Below, one piece after another: positions 1 to 8,873 of a DNA stretch of 33,998 nucleotides (within the stretch, counting starts at the first letter, position 1; the number at the start of each line of letters is the position of its first letter). This DNA comes from Candidatus Thalassarchaeaceae archaeon. GTDB taxonomy: Archaea > Thermoplasmatota > Poseidoniia > Poseidoniales > Thalassarchaeaceae. The notes below the pieces were generated by a model. That model saw nothing but the letters and a program-made list of their open reading frames with translations. It did no database searches and had not been told where the DNA came from. Where the stretch lies: assembly GCA_030751995.1 (NCBI GenBank), contig JASMFB010000007.1, positions 1 to 33,998 of the forward strand, written 5' to 3'. The translations under genes were made by a program, and so were the position numbers.

Positions 1-306
1 CGAAGGCAGGCGCGGCTCTAACACCACACGATACCCCTCTGCGTTTTGCCCACGCAACACAGAACCGAACTCTAGTTGGTAGGAACCGTGATCGCCCCAG
101 ACGAGCACTTCGGTTGCAGAGATTTGTCGCAAAGGCTCCAATCCTTCAGCACGCAGTGCAACCCAATCAGCATGCGTCCAACCCTCTTCTCTGGCTACAA
201 CCCATTCACCATCAAACCCCGTAAATTCCGGTACTTCTGGCAAAGACCAGGCGCCTGAAACAGGTGCTAGCATTAGCACACACAACAACAGCACCACGCG
301 ACGCAT
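1..306 (-). CDS. Secreted protein of unknown function, N-terminal part only (runs off the window edge)
   Basis: Reverse-strand frame opens with ATG at 306: MRRVVLLLCVLMLAPVSGAWSLPEVPEFTGFDGEWVVAREEGWTHADWVALRAEG..., open to position 1; hydrophobic signal peptide. Absent from the supplied ORF track because it is truncated. Confidence 0.7.
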   Translation of the reverse strand, partial: MRRVVLLLCVLMLAPVSGAWSLPEVPEFTGFDGEWVVAREEGWTHADWVALRAEGLEPLRQISATEVLVWGDHGSYQLEFGSVLRGQNAEGYRVVLEPRLPS

Positions 307-393
307 GGCAAACCGACCTACCCGCCAATCTTCAATCATCGCCCCCCACGGCCAGACGGTGCGCTTAAACGAGAAAGGTGGGTGGGCCGGCCG

Positions 394-660
394 ATGCACG
401 CCTTCAGAGCAACCGGAACCTTCCCTAACGGAAGAGTCGTCCAGAAGTTCACACAAGACATCGTAGCGGCCGATGAAATCGACGCACGACACCGCATTTA
501 CTCCTTTTTTGGAAGCCGCCATGGCGTGAATCGTCGATTCGTTAACATCGAGAGCGTGGCAGAAATAGAGCCCACCGAATCCACAGCACCCGCTGTCGTC
601 TCAGCGTTCCGTGACACCCACGACTTCGCAGCAGCAGCTGCAACAGCAGAAGAAGAGTGA
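394..660 (+). CDS. rplX: Archaeal ribosomal protein LX (L18ae/L20a family)
   Basis: MHAFRATGTFPNGRVVQKFTQDIVAADEIDARHRIYSFFGSRHGVNRRFVNIESVAEI matches the archaeal LX pattern; located upstream of pfdA-ftsY as in other archaea. ORF track start is 382; ATG at 394 preferred. Confidence 0.8.
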   Translation: MHAFRATGTFPNGRVVQKFTQDIVAADEIDARHRIYSFFGSRHGVNRRFVNIESVAEIEPTESTAPAVVSAFRDTHDFAAAAATAEEE

Positions 661-661
661 A

Positions 662-1390
662 TCACTCCTCTTCATTACCCACCCATTGGGTCACTAAATC
701 AGGTAATATTTCGCCGGCGCGCCCCTGGTGAAACTCATCGAAAAAATCAACATTCTCAGGTGGATCTAGGTTCACTCCAATACAATAGGCGCCCCGCATT
801 TGTGCAATTGCTAACAGGCCTGCCGCAGGATATACATGACCACTCGTCCCAATCGCGATGAACACATCACATTCAAACACGGCAGCATTGATTTTCTCCA
901 TATCAAAAGGCATCTCGGTGAACCAAACGATGTGTGGGCGCAATCGACCCGTTGGACATTCTTGACAAGTGACGAAATCATCTTGGAGATGAACACCCTC
1001 CATCGCTTCGACAACCACTTCACACAATTCACAACGTAATTTTCGCAATTCTCCGTGCATGTGAATGAGATTGTTGGAGCCCGCCCTTGAATGCAAATCA
1101 TCGACATTCTGTGTAACCAACAACAGATTCTCACCAAGATACTCTTCTAGATCGACAAGTGCATCGTGGGCGGGATTGGGAAGAACATCGAGTAACTGCC
1201 GCCTTCGCCCCTGATAGAAACTCCAAACCAACTCAGGATCTCGCCTCCAACCCTCTGGTGTTGCCACATCTTCTATTCGATGTTCTTCCCACAAACCTTC
1301 AGCAGCCCTGAATGTACGGATGCCAGACTCGGCACTGATTCCCGCCCCTGTAAGGACAACAACTCTAGTGTTTGGATTCAACAATTTCAT
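662..1390 (-). CDS. cobB: NAD-dependent protein deacylase, Sir2 family (CobB-like)
   Basis: GAGISAESGIRTFR, TQNVDDLHSRAG, IHMHGEL and a CxxC...CxxC zinc site. Confidence 0.92.
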   Translation of the reverse strand: MKLLNPNTRVVVLTGAGISAESGIRTFRAAEGLWEEHRIEDVATPEGWRRDPELVWSFYQGRRRQLLDVLPNPAHDALVDLEEYLGENLLLVTQNVDDLHSRAGSNNLIHMHGELRKLRCELCEVVVEAMEGVHLQDDFVTCQECPTGRLRPHIVWFTEMPFDMEKINAAVFECDVFIAIGTSGHVYPAAGLLAIAQMRGAYCIGVNLDPPENVDFFDEFHQGRAGEILPDLVTQWVGNEEE

Positions 1391-2166
1391 TCCACCCCGA
1401 CGACATCCCGGATAGCATCCAATGTCTCGGGGGTTTTTATTCCCATCATTTCGATTTCCGTGGCGATCGGCACGCCATCAACACCCAAACCAGCAGTCAG
1501 ACAGCCACGAACCATCTCATTGGGAAAACCGAGTTCACCTGAATTCGTCGCATACCGACCTTTCTCAATATCATATAATTCATCATGCAACCCGCGCAAC
1601 ACAACATCCAGGGCCGAACGACTCACCCAGTACGCACCGATGTTAGTTTCACCATTTTCGGGCATCTCAGCCCCCTCGAGATGGGTCTCAATAGAGCCAC
1701 AAACGACACCTTCAGAATCCCTGAGTAAAGGAGCATATGGATTGTCCATAATGACGGTCGCTAATGTGAACCCGAGATCTTGTTGGATATGAACATCCAA
1801 CGACCCCTCAATTGTTTCCGTGCGCACCAACGGCTGTGTCCCAAATGACACATAGACATGTTCGATTGGAGCCAGTAGATGTTCAAGCGATTCATACACA
1901 GCATTTCCAGTACCCAAGGCGCACTCCTGGACAACGATTCGACACTCCAATCCAGATAGGGCTTCTTCGTACTCCTTTTCGCGACCTGGCGGCACTACAA
2001 CGATGAACTGTGAAAACTCCAGATTACCACCGAGCAAACCTTCGATGACAAACCGCGTCGAAGGCATTCCTCCGACCTCAAGAAGCGGTTTGTGTGTGGT
2101 CACACCACCTGCCATCATTCGACTGCCTTTGCCGCCGCATAGGAGGACAGCAGCAAGCACGGCCAT
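1387..2166 (-). CDS. Nucleotidyltransferase (sugar-phosphate NTP-transferase type)
   Basis: N-terminal LAAVLLCGGKGSRM...HKPLLEVGGMPSTRFVIEGL motif; overlaps the sir2 start by 4 bp. Confidence 0.8.
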   Translation of the reverse strand: MAVLAAVLLCGGKGSRMMAGGVTTHKPLLEVGGMPSTRFVIEGLLGGNLEFSQFIVVVPPGREKEYEEALSGLECRIVVQECALGTGNAVYESLEHLLAPIEHVYVSFGTQPLVRTETIEGSLDVHIQQDLGFTLATVIMDNPYAPLLRDSEGVVCGSIETHLEGAEMPENGETNIGAYWVSRSALDVVLRGLHDELYDIEKGRYATNSGELGFPNEMVRGCLTAGLGVDGVPIATEIEMMGIKTPETLDAIRDVVGVE

Positions 2167-2262
2167 ACCCCTCCGCTAGCGCGCCAGTCCTTCAGGATGG
2201 CGCGATACCCGCATCGACGGCTTGATGACACACGAGCGGGTCCACCGGCCCAGAGGGCCGGT

Positions 2263-2757
2263 ATGGAACAGCAAGAACTTCAGCGAATCGCGCAACTTGT
2301 CGAGATGAATCGCCAGAAGATGACTCGCATCGAAGAACAAGTCACCAAGCTGACTGAGATTAGACTAGAGCAACTAGGTGTAATCGCTGCACTCAAGACT
2401 CTTGAATCGAATCAATCCACTATGATTCCATTGGGTGCTGGCATCCAATTACCTGCATCACCAAAAGGAGATACTGTTGTGATCGACATTGGTTCAGGTG
2501 TTCAAGCGGAAAAGCCCAGGGAAGAAGCGATTACCATTCTAGAAGCCAGACTCAAAGAGGTTGATGAAGTTCTCAACACCCTGCAAAATGAATACATGGA
2601 AACTGAGAAGGTTGTCACTGAACTTGCAACCACATTCACAGAAGCCGCAAAAAATCTCCAACAGGCAACTGAACCACAAATCGAGGAAGAAGAAACCCCG
2701 ACAAAATCCAAACGGCGCCGACGGAAGCATGGCACCGAACTGACTCTAGACGACTAG
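2263..2757 (+). CDS. pfdA: Prefoldin alpha subunit
   Basis: Coiled-coil/beta/coiled-coil layout, ESNQSTMIPLGAGIQLPASPKGDTVVIDIGSGVQAEK; ORF track begins at 2197, internal ATG at 2263 preferred. Confidence 0.8.
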   Translation: MEQQELQRIAQLVEMNRQKMTRIEEQVTKLTEIRLEQLGVIAALKTLESNQSTMIPLGAGIQLPASPKGDTVVIDIGSGVQAEKPREEAITILEARLKEVDEVLNTLQNEYMETEKVVTELATTFTEAAKNLQQATEPQIEEEETPTKSKRRRRKHGTELTLDD

Positions 2758-2765
2758 GTGATTAC

Positions 2766-4139
2766 ATGGGCTTCTTCGACCGATTTCGAAAACGCGTCAA
2801 GGAAGTCGCTGACGATACGGATTTGGATGCACTAACCGCCGAGGAAGGCAGCGAAGAAGCAGAACAAATCATCACAGAAACAACACCCCCAGTTGAAGAA
2901 GAATGGGACGATATATCAGAGATTGAAACCCCGGTTGAGGAACCCGAACCCACCGATGATGAAGATTGGGATGATTGGGACGATGAGCCCGAACCCCTGC
3001 CTACAACAACATTATCCAAAAAAGAACGCAAGTTGTTGGAGCGCGAAAAAAAGCGCAAAGAGAAGGAGAAACAGAAACTCGCCAAGAAGGGTTACGACGT
3101 TGACCAAGTCACGCGACCCGACGGTTCCAAAGTCGACCTCCATGTTATGCGCTCAACCACTGGCCGCAAACTCGTCGAAGTCGAGCAAGCCCCAAGAAAA
3201 TCTGTTGGCAAGAAAACCGTTGAGACCGACAAAGGAACCGAGTTTGACATCGATCTAGGTGGCGGTGTTGTCGAAAAAGGTGGTCGAATCATCAAGGCGG
3301 GACCGGTCTTTGATGAATTATTGGAAGAACTCGAAATGGTCATGCTAGAGGCGGACATGGGCAGCCGCGCCTTGGAGGCTGTTCTGGCAGCTTTACGAAG
3401 CGAACTCATTGGCAGTAGATTGCGAAGGGGAGCAGATCTCACGAAAGTCATTGAAGCCAGTTTAAAGCGCGCACTGCGAAGCCTATTGGCGGCGGGGTAT
3501 TGGGATTTCAACGCCACAATCGACCAAATGGTTGACGCTGGTGACACCCCAGTCATTGTCATGATGGTGGGGGTTAATGGAACGGGAAAAACTACCACCA
3601 CCGCTAAGATTGCACACCGACTCAAGGACGAAGGAAAAACCGTCGTCTTGGCTGCAGCTGACACCTTCCGTGCCGGCGCAATTGATCAACTCGAGACGCA
3701 CGCCGAACGAATCGGTGTTCGATGCGTATCCAGTGAACGAGGCGGCGACTCAGCGGCCATTGCTCGTGATGCTGTAGAAAGTTCGAAAGCGCGGGGTGCC
3801 GATGTGGTTATCATTGACACAGCAGGTAGAATGACGAACAAAATCAACCTCATGAACGAATTACAGAAGGTGCACAGAGTCGCCCAACCCCATCTCGTTC
3901 TCTTCGTGGGCGATGCCCTTGCTGGCAACGACGCTGTCGAGCAAGCGGTAGAATTCCAACGCATGCTCAAATTTGATGGAGCGGTTCTGTGCAAACTGGA
4001 TACAGATGCCAAAGGCGGCGCGGCACTATCGATCGCTCACGCGACTGGTCGACCCATCGTTCTCGCTGGCGTTGGCCAGGGATACGATGACTTGCAACAA
4101 TTTGATCCCGATTGGCTTTTGCAGATGATGTTTGAATGA
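2766..4139 (+). CDS. ftsY: Signal recognition particle receptor FtsY (SRP-alpha GTPase)
   Basis: GVNGTGKTTTTAKIA, ADTFRAGAIDQL, DTAGRM, LDTDAKGGAALS; long charged N-terminal extension. Confidence 0.96.
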   Translation: MGFFDRFRKRVKEVADDTDLDALTAEEGSEEAEQIITETTPPVEEEWDDISEIETPVEEPEPTDDEDWDDWDDEPEPLPTTTLSKKERKLLEREKKRKEKEKQKLAKKGYDVDQVTRPDGSKVDLHVMRSTTGRKLVEVEQAPRKSVGKKTVETDKGTEFDIDLGGGVVEKGGRIIKAGPVFDELLEELEMVMLEADMGSRALEAVLAALRSELIGSRLRRGADLTKVIEASLKRALRSLLAAGYWDFNATIDQMVDAGDTPVIVMMVGVNGTGKTTTTAKIAHRLKDEGKTVVLAAADTFRAGAIDQLETHAERIGVRCVSSERGGDSAAIARDAVESSKARGADVVIIDTAGRMTNKINLMNELQKVHRVAQPHLVLFVGDALAGNDAVEQAVEFQRMLKFDGAVLCKLDTDAKGGAALSIAHATGRPIVLAGVGQGYDDLQQFDPDWLLQMMFE

Positions 4140-4148
4140 GGTGAAAAT

Positions 4149-4520
4149 ATGGAAGATATACTACAGAGTGAGGAAAGCCAGCGATTCTTTTCATTGATTC
4201 ACATGCTGCAGCGCAGCGCCATGATGCACCTTGGACTAATTCCTGATGAAGCGGGTATGATTCACTTCAACATGGGTGAAGCCAAGGCCGCCATCGACGT
4301 TCTGGATACCCTTGAGAGTCGTACCAAAGGCAACCTCGATGAGGTAGAAGAAACAATGCTTCGTGGCCTTATTTCAGAATTGAAAATGCTTTTTGTCCAC
4401 GCCCCCGAACGTCAGCAAGAAATCGAAGCCGAAATGAAGCGGCAAGAGGCACTGAAGGAAACATTCACCACTCCAGAAACTGCACCGTCTGACACACTCA
4501 TCGACGATGAAGAGGAATAG
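4149..4520 (+). CDS. DUF1844-like small protein
   Basis: FFSLIHMLQRSAMMHLGLIPDEAG...AKAAIDVLDTLESRTKGNLDEVEETMLRGLISELKMLFVHA resembles the DUF1844 pattern. Confidence 0.6.
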   Translation: MEDILQSEESQRFFSLIHMLQRSAMMHLGLIPDEAGMIHFNMGEAKAAIDVLDTLESRTKGNLDEVEETMLRGLISELKMLFVHAPERQQEIEAEMKRQEALKETFTTPETAPSDTLIDDEEE

Positions 4521-4567
4521 ACTGAGGGTGCGATTGATGATAAACGACCTCGGGGGAGACGAGTGAC

Positions 4568-5389
4568 ATGGTGCGCGTAACCACGACAGACGATCCCGAG
4601 GCCCAACTCGTGTTGATTGTCGACAACAATCCGATGGGAATCATGCGCCTATCACAAATCTTCACTCAGAAGGGTTGGCGAATCGAGGTCTGTGAAGATG
4701 GCGACCTCGCAGTGGACACCTATGTTCAACACCGCCCAGACTTGGTATTACTTTCACTCGACATTCCAACGATGGATGGCCACACGGCAGCATTGGAAAT
4801 GCGTGAATCAGATTCACACGCAAGAATTGCTTTCATGGCATCACGCAGCCAACGACAACTTGCGGCCGATGCAACACATTCGGCCGGGGCGGTTGCTTGG
4901 CTTGAGAAGCCAGTCACACAGTCCATCATCGATGGCAATTGGGATATGATAATGGGAGAAATTCCGGAAGCCCCCGGTCTTGAGGATCTCGACCAACTTT
5001 ATCCCGAAGATGTAGACGACATGCGAGCCAAGAGAGATGACGAAGAGGTCGTAGACGTCACCTCTGCTATGCCTCTACCCGCACCCTTACCACTACCTGC
5101 CGTTCTTCCCCCACCATCTACAAAACGTTCAGGTAAGGGCCTGAAACGATTTGGATTCCTATCATTGATAATCAGTGCAGCCAACGCTTTCGGCGCTTTC
5201 GGATTCCTCAATTCAACTTGTACCGCAATCAAGTGCACTTCAGAAGCGACCAGAATCAATTGGCTTGGAATTCATAACATTGGCAATGAAATGGGGTGGT
5301 CGCTTCCATTCCCAACAATGGGCATCCCAGATTATGTGGCACTCAGCGCCAGCCTCTTCATCATCATTTACGCATTCATTCGCAAATGA
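4568..5389 (+). CDS. Receiver-domain-like protein with C-terminal transmembrane segments
   Basis: N-terminus LVLIVDNNPMGIMRLSQIF...DLVLLSLDIPTMDG...EKPV is receiver-like; C-terminal hydrophobic stretches FGFLSLIISAANAFGAFGFL and YVALSASLFIIIYAFI. Confidence 0.8.
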   Translation: MVRVTTTDDPEAQLVLIVDNNPMGIMRLSQIFTQKGWRIEVCEDGDLAVDTYVQHRPDLVLLSLDIPTMDGHTAALEMRESDSHARIAFMASRSQRQLAADATHSAGAVAWLEKPVTQSIIDGNWDMIMGEIPEAPGLEDLDQLYPEDVDDMRAKRDDEEVVDVTSAMPLPAPLPLPAVLPPPSTKRSGKGLKRFGFLSLIISAANAFGAFGFLNSTCTAIKCTSEATRINWLGIHNIGNEMGWSLPFPTMGIPDYVALSASLFIIIYAFIRK

Positions 5390-5404
5390 AGCGATGGTGC
5401 ATAC

Positions 5405-5704
5405 TCAGTCGTGAACTAATCTGACGGGCGTCTGTGGTTCATGCACAGGAGCAGCTACAGGGGCAGGAGTCTGCACCACATTTTGCACGGGAACCATACT
5501 TGTGACCACATAGGGCACAATCACACTACCAGGCGGCGCATCCAAGACGTTTTCAACGCGTGTACCAGTACTCTCAAGCAATGTAGAATCTAACTGATCG
5601 ATTCGTTGGTCTAGGGTGCGATAGGAATTCCATTGCAACCACCCAATCCAACCGATGACGCCAGTGAGAATGAGAACCAAGAACCAACCAACAAGGGATT
5701 CCAT
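5405..5704 (-). CDS. Small single-pass membrane protein
   Basis: MESLVGWFLVLILTGVIGWIGWLQWNSYRTLDQRIDQLDS...; ATG overlaps the pyrF stop (TGATG). Confidence 0.6.
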   Translation of the reverse strand: MESLVGWFLVLILTGVIGWIGWLQWNSYRTLDQRIDQLDSTLLESTGTRVENVLDAPPGSVIVPYVVTSMVPVQNVVQTPAPVAAPVHEPQTPVRLVHD

Positions 5705-6513
5705 CAGTCTCCACTCCGTTCGAGCAGAGCTTGCCATGAGATGTCAGCGTACGCCCTTGCAACCTCGCCTTTCTGTTCAGATTTGTAAATTCCAGAACCG
5801 ACAATGATTCCATCACTACCTGCAAGCACGGCTTCTTGTGGATCACCGTATCGTTGACCCATTTCACCATCACCAACAGCCAAATTCACTCCTGGGGTCC
5901 AGATGAGTTTTCCATCACCAACTTTCTGTCGCAATTCTGCGAGTTCAGTTGCACGGCTCCCATTGCCGATGAACCCAAAGACACCGGAATTGGAGACCCC
6001 GGCGCGAACCATCTCATCGGTATATCCGGGCAACCCGAGAAGATTGCCTCTGCTGGACATTTGTGCAAGGAGAAGTACACCACCCTCGCGGCCAACGTCC
6101 GCCCACCCCGCACACAGACCATCGACAATGTCGGGCCCAGAGATACCGTGAGCCGTGACGATGTTAGCCCACGAACGAATGTCGTAGACACCAGCCATTT
6201 GACCGCGAGAAATCGGCCCAATATCGCCGAATTTCTGATCCTCAAAGATGAGCAGATCATGTGATTTTGCCTTCTCGCAGAAGGCCGCCCAACTCGCTGA
6301 CGTCCAATCATCCACAAGGTCGACGTGGGTCTTCAGTGCAGCGATGTGGGAACCGACCTCGTCAACCAAATCATTGAGTCCCACCATAGTGTTCAGGTCG
6401 GCGGCCAAGATGACTAGACTCTGCTTGCGACAAACCACTTCCATATACTGACGAGCCAATGAATTGTCACACGCATTCCAGCGCGCACCCCACACTTCCG
6501 CAGGCTCCATCAA
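5704..6513 (-). CDS. pyrF: Orotidine 5'-phosphate decarboxylase
   Basis: AALKTHVDLVDDW and LLIFEDQKFGDIG motifs; C-terminal GDPQEAVLAGSDGIIVGSGIY. Confidence 0.9.
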   Translation of the reverse strand: MMEPAEVWGARWNACDNSLARQYMEVVCRKQSLVILAADLNTMVGLNDLVDEVGSHIAALKTHVDLVDDWTSASWAAFCEKAKSHDLLIFEDQKFGDIGPISRGQMAGVYDIRSWANIVTAHGISGPDIVDGLCAGWADVGREGGVLLLAQMSSRGNLLGLPGYTDEMVRAGVSNSGVFGFIGNGSRATELAELRQKVGDGKLIWTPGVNLAVGDGEMGQRYGDPQEAVLAGSDGIIVGSGIYKSEQKGEVARAYADISWQALLERSGD

Positions 6514-6559
6514 TCACTCGGGTTGGTCACCCATTCCTCAATCCTTCGCTTGATAGCAT

Positions 6560-7597
6560 TCAGCGCCATCCCGCTTCAATAGCAGAACGAGCGCCATCCA
6601 CAATCGAGTCTTCAACCGGAATCCAGTCAAGTCCCAACTCTTCAGTTGCCGGGCTAGAATCATATTCACAGGAGGTTCCAATATTCCGTTTGACCCAACT
6701 CATAGTTAATTGTGGATGGAAGATGGACATTACGTAACTCAATGACTTAGGCAAGACCATACGCGGCCATTTTCTTTCTGGAATTTCTTTCCGCAGTACA
6801 GCATTCACTTCCGGCATCCACATCGAGGAGTTGAACACGATGTATCGCCCACCATCTTTGCCTTCTGTCAGCGCGCGCACGTGTGCAGAAGCTACATCTC
6901 GAACATCGACGATATTCATGTGCATCTTTAGCAACACAGGTGGTTTCCGCTTCAGAAGATGATCGATGATGGTCATCGAACCCTTCAGATGGCGCTTCGA
7001 CATGACCGGCCCAAAGACGATGGATGGATTAATGGAAACATATCGGGGCTTTTCAGCATCCGATTTGGATGCAACCCATTCTCTGGCCAGTCTCTCCGCC
7101 CCTGCCTTTGCGAATCCATACGCATTGGATTCAACCGATGCATTATCACACCAATCCGAGTTTGAGAACGTTTGACCGTCCTTCGTCCCATTTCGACGTA
7201 CTGCGGCCACAGAAGAAGTGTGGATGAAACGCGAAACCCCCCCAGCAGCATCGATTGCATCGAGTAGGTTTTGCGTTCCTTGTATCGAGGGATCAACCAC
7301 CTCTACTTGTGCATCCTTGGCCCCCACATAGAGAGATGCAGCACAATGGATGACATCTCCACAACCTGCGACAGCCGCATCTACAGCACCCCTCTCTAGA
7401 AGATCCATTTTCACAATCTCTAAATTTTCAGCGCCAGGTAACCCCTTCAGGTGTTCTGCATTCTCTGGATTTCGCACCGTGGCACGAACTGAATGTCCCT
7501 GTGCCAGTAGTTCACGAACAACATGTGAGCCAATGAATCCGGCGGCGCCAGTGACCAATACCGTAGCAGCCATACTTCCGACTTCGACACATCTCAC
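6560..7597 (-). CDS. NAD(P)-dependent epimerase/dehydratase (extended SDR, dihydroflavonol-reductase-like)
   Basis: VLVTGAAGFIGSHVVRELLAQGH; HTSSVAA; YGFAKAGAE (YxxxK). Likely start at internal ATG (MAATVLVTG). Confidence 0.9.
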   Translation of the reverse strand: MRCVEVGSMAATVLVTGAAGFIGSHVVRELLAQGHSVRATVRNPENAEHLKGLPGAENLEIVKMDLLERGAVDAAVAGCGDVIHCAASLYVGAKDAQVEVVDPSIQGTQNLLDAIDAAGGVSRFIHTSSVAAVRRNGTKDGQTFSNSDWCDNASVESNAYGFAKAGAERLAREWVASKSDAEKPRYVSINPSIVFGPVMSKRHLKGSMTIIDHLLKRKPPVLLKMHMNIVDVRDVASAHVRALTEGKDGGRYIVFNSSMWMPEVNAVLRKEIPERKWPRMVLPKSLSYVMSIFHPQLTMSWVKRNIGTSCEYDSSPATEELGLDWIPVEDSIVDGARSAIEAGWR

Positions 7598-7598
7598 A

Positions 7599-8873
7599 TC
7601 AATTAATCGTCACAACCCGCTCTTCCCGCATGGCCGTATCCGCGGCGTAAGCAATGAGATGACTGTTGATGGAATCAGACAAGGATGTAGTCGAGAGAGA
7701 TCCCCCTTCGCCACGGATGAGGCTGAGGAAATCAGCGACCAAGCGCACATCTCCACCCCCATGGAGATCCCCTTGAAGACCAATCTGAATCTCTTCGACA
7801 ACTGATTCAGAACCACCAACAGCACCCGGTTTTGAGATAGTAAATTTCCCTTCCATCATGTCACCACAGATGTCACCCTTGGTTCCTGTGAGTTGAATTC
7901 GACGCGTTCCATCAGCAGTATTCGTGACCATGTCATGTGTGGCTACACAACCATCCTCAAATTCGATAATGACGGATTGACGATCTACAACATCATTGTC
8001 ACAATGCCAAACACACCGCCCGTAATCAGAGGCCGCAACATGTGTTCGCATTGCATCCTCGCCAACCTCAACCCCCTGCTCATAATTCGACTCACCAGCT
8101 AGTGCATAGAATGGCCACCATCCATTGTCAACATGATGGCGTATTGCTGAATATTCACAGTCGCGCTCGATGGAACAATCGTTGCAGTGCGGGGCCGAAC
8201 CTTCTGGAGCATTGTCCAAAGTGAAGAAATGACGCCCACCGAATGAAGCAACCTTCCTTGGTCTGACTCCCGTCTTCATCCAACAGATCAAATCCAAATC
8301 ATGACAACATTTTGCTAACAACATTGGATTGGTTTCTTGACGCCTCCATTTACCACGAATGAAGGCCACCGCCATGTGGTGGTAAGAGACATTCTCAGTT
8401 GTGTGAATATGCATGATCTCACCAATTTCACCATTGGCAACTCGCTCCTTGATGGCAGCATAGAATGGTGCATATCTAAGCACGTGGCAAATAACAACTC
8501 TACGTTCCGTCCGCTCCACTGCCGCTTCAAGCAACCTCAATTGTTCCGCATCAGGTGCAATCGGCTTTTCCAACAACACATCATATCCAGCCTCGAGTAG
8601 CGGAAGCGTAGTTTCGATGTGAATCTCATCCATCGTCCCGTTGATAGCCACATCCGCAAACTGTTGCACTGCGGCCAATGATTCAGCATTCTCAAAGCAA
8701 TTCTCAGGCGGAACTCCGAACCGTTCAGCATAGCGGACACGCCGCACTTCATCTGGTTCAGCAATTCCAACAATCTGCAATTCATCCGGGTGCGAATCCG
8801 CGTAGGTTGCATACCCCACCCCACGGTGTCCAAGCCCAACCAGAACTGCAGTAATCACAGCGAACCCATACAC
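7599..8873 (-). CDS. Gfo/Idh/MocA family oxidoreductase with a cysteine-rich C-terminal segment
   Basis: VLVGLGHRGVGYATYADSHPDELQIVGIAEPD; VLLEKPIA; CCHDLDLICWM; HCNDCSIERDC and GRCVWHCDNDVVDRQ. Confidence 0.88.
   Translation of the reverse strand: MYGFAVITAVLVGLGHRGVGYATYADSHPDELQIVGIAEPDEVRRVRYAERFGVPPENCFENAESLAAVQQFADVAINGTMDEIHIETTLPLLEAGYDVLLEKPIAPDAEQLRLLEAAVERTERRVVICHVLRYAPFYAAIKERVANGEIGEIMHIHTTENVSYHHMAVAFIRGKWRRQETNPMLLAKCCHDLDLICWMKTGVRPRKVASFGGRHFFTLDNAPEGSAPHCNDCSIERDCEYSAIRHHVDNGWWPFYALAGESNYEQGVEVGEDAMRTHVAASDYGRCVWHCDNDVVDRQSVIIEFEDGCVATHDMVTNTADGTRRIQLTGTKGDICGDMMEGKFTISKPGAVGGSESVVEEIQIGLQGDLHGGGDVRLVADFLSLIRGEGGSLSTTSLSDSINSHLIAYAADTAMREERVVTIN

Noticed and set aside
1280-1792. 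170-aa plus-strand ORF
   Set aside because: Antisense shadow of the sirtuin/nucleotidyltransferase genes; composition not protein-like and the opposite-strand products are clear families.
2762-3085. Ser-rich 107-aa minus-strand ORF
   Set aside because: Antisense of the acidic/basic FtsY N-terminus; the Ser runs are produced by Asp/Glu codons on the other strand.
3092-3664. 190-aa minus-strand ORF
   Set aside because: Lies entirely antisense to ftsY; Ser/Pro/Thr-rich translation typical of a shadow frame.
5886-6317. 143-aa and 142-aa ORFs overlapping pyrF on both strands
   Set aside because: Alternative frames of pyrF without recognisable motifs.
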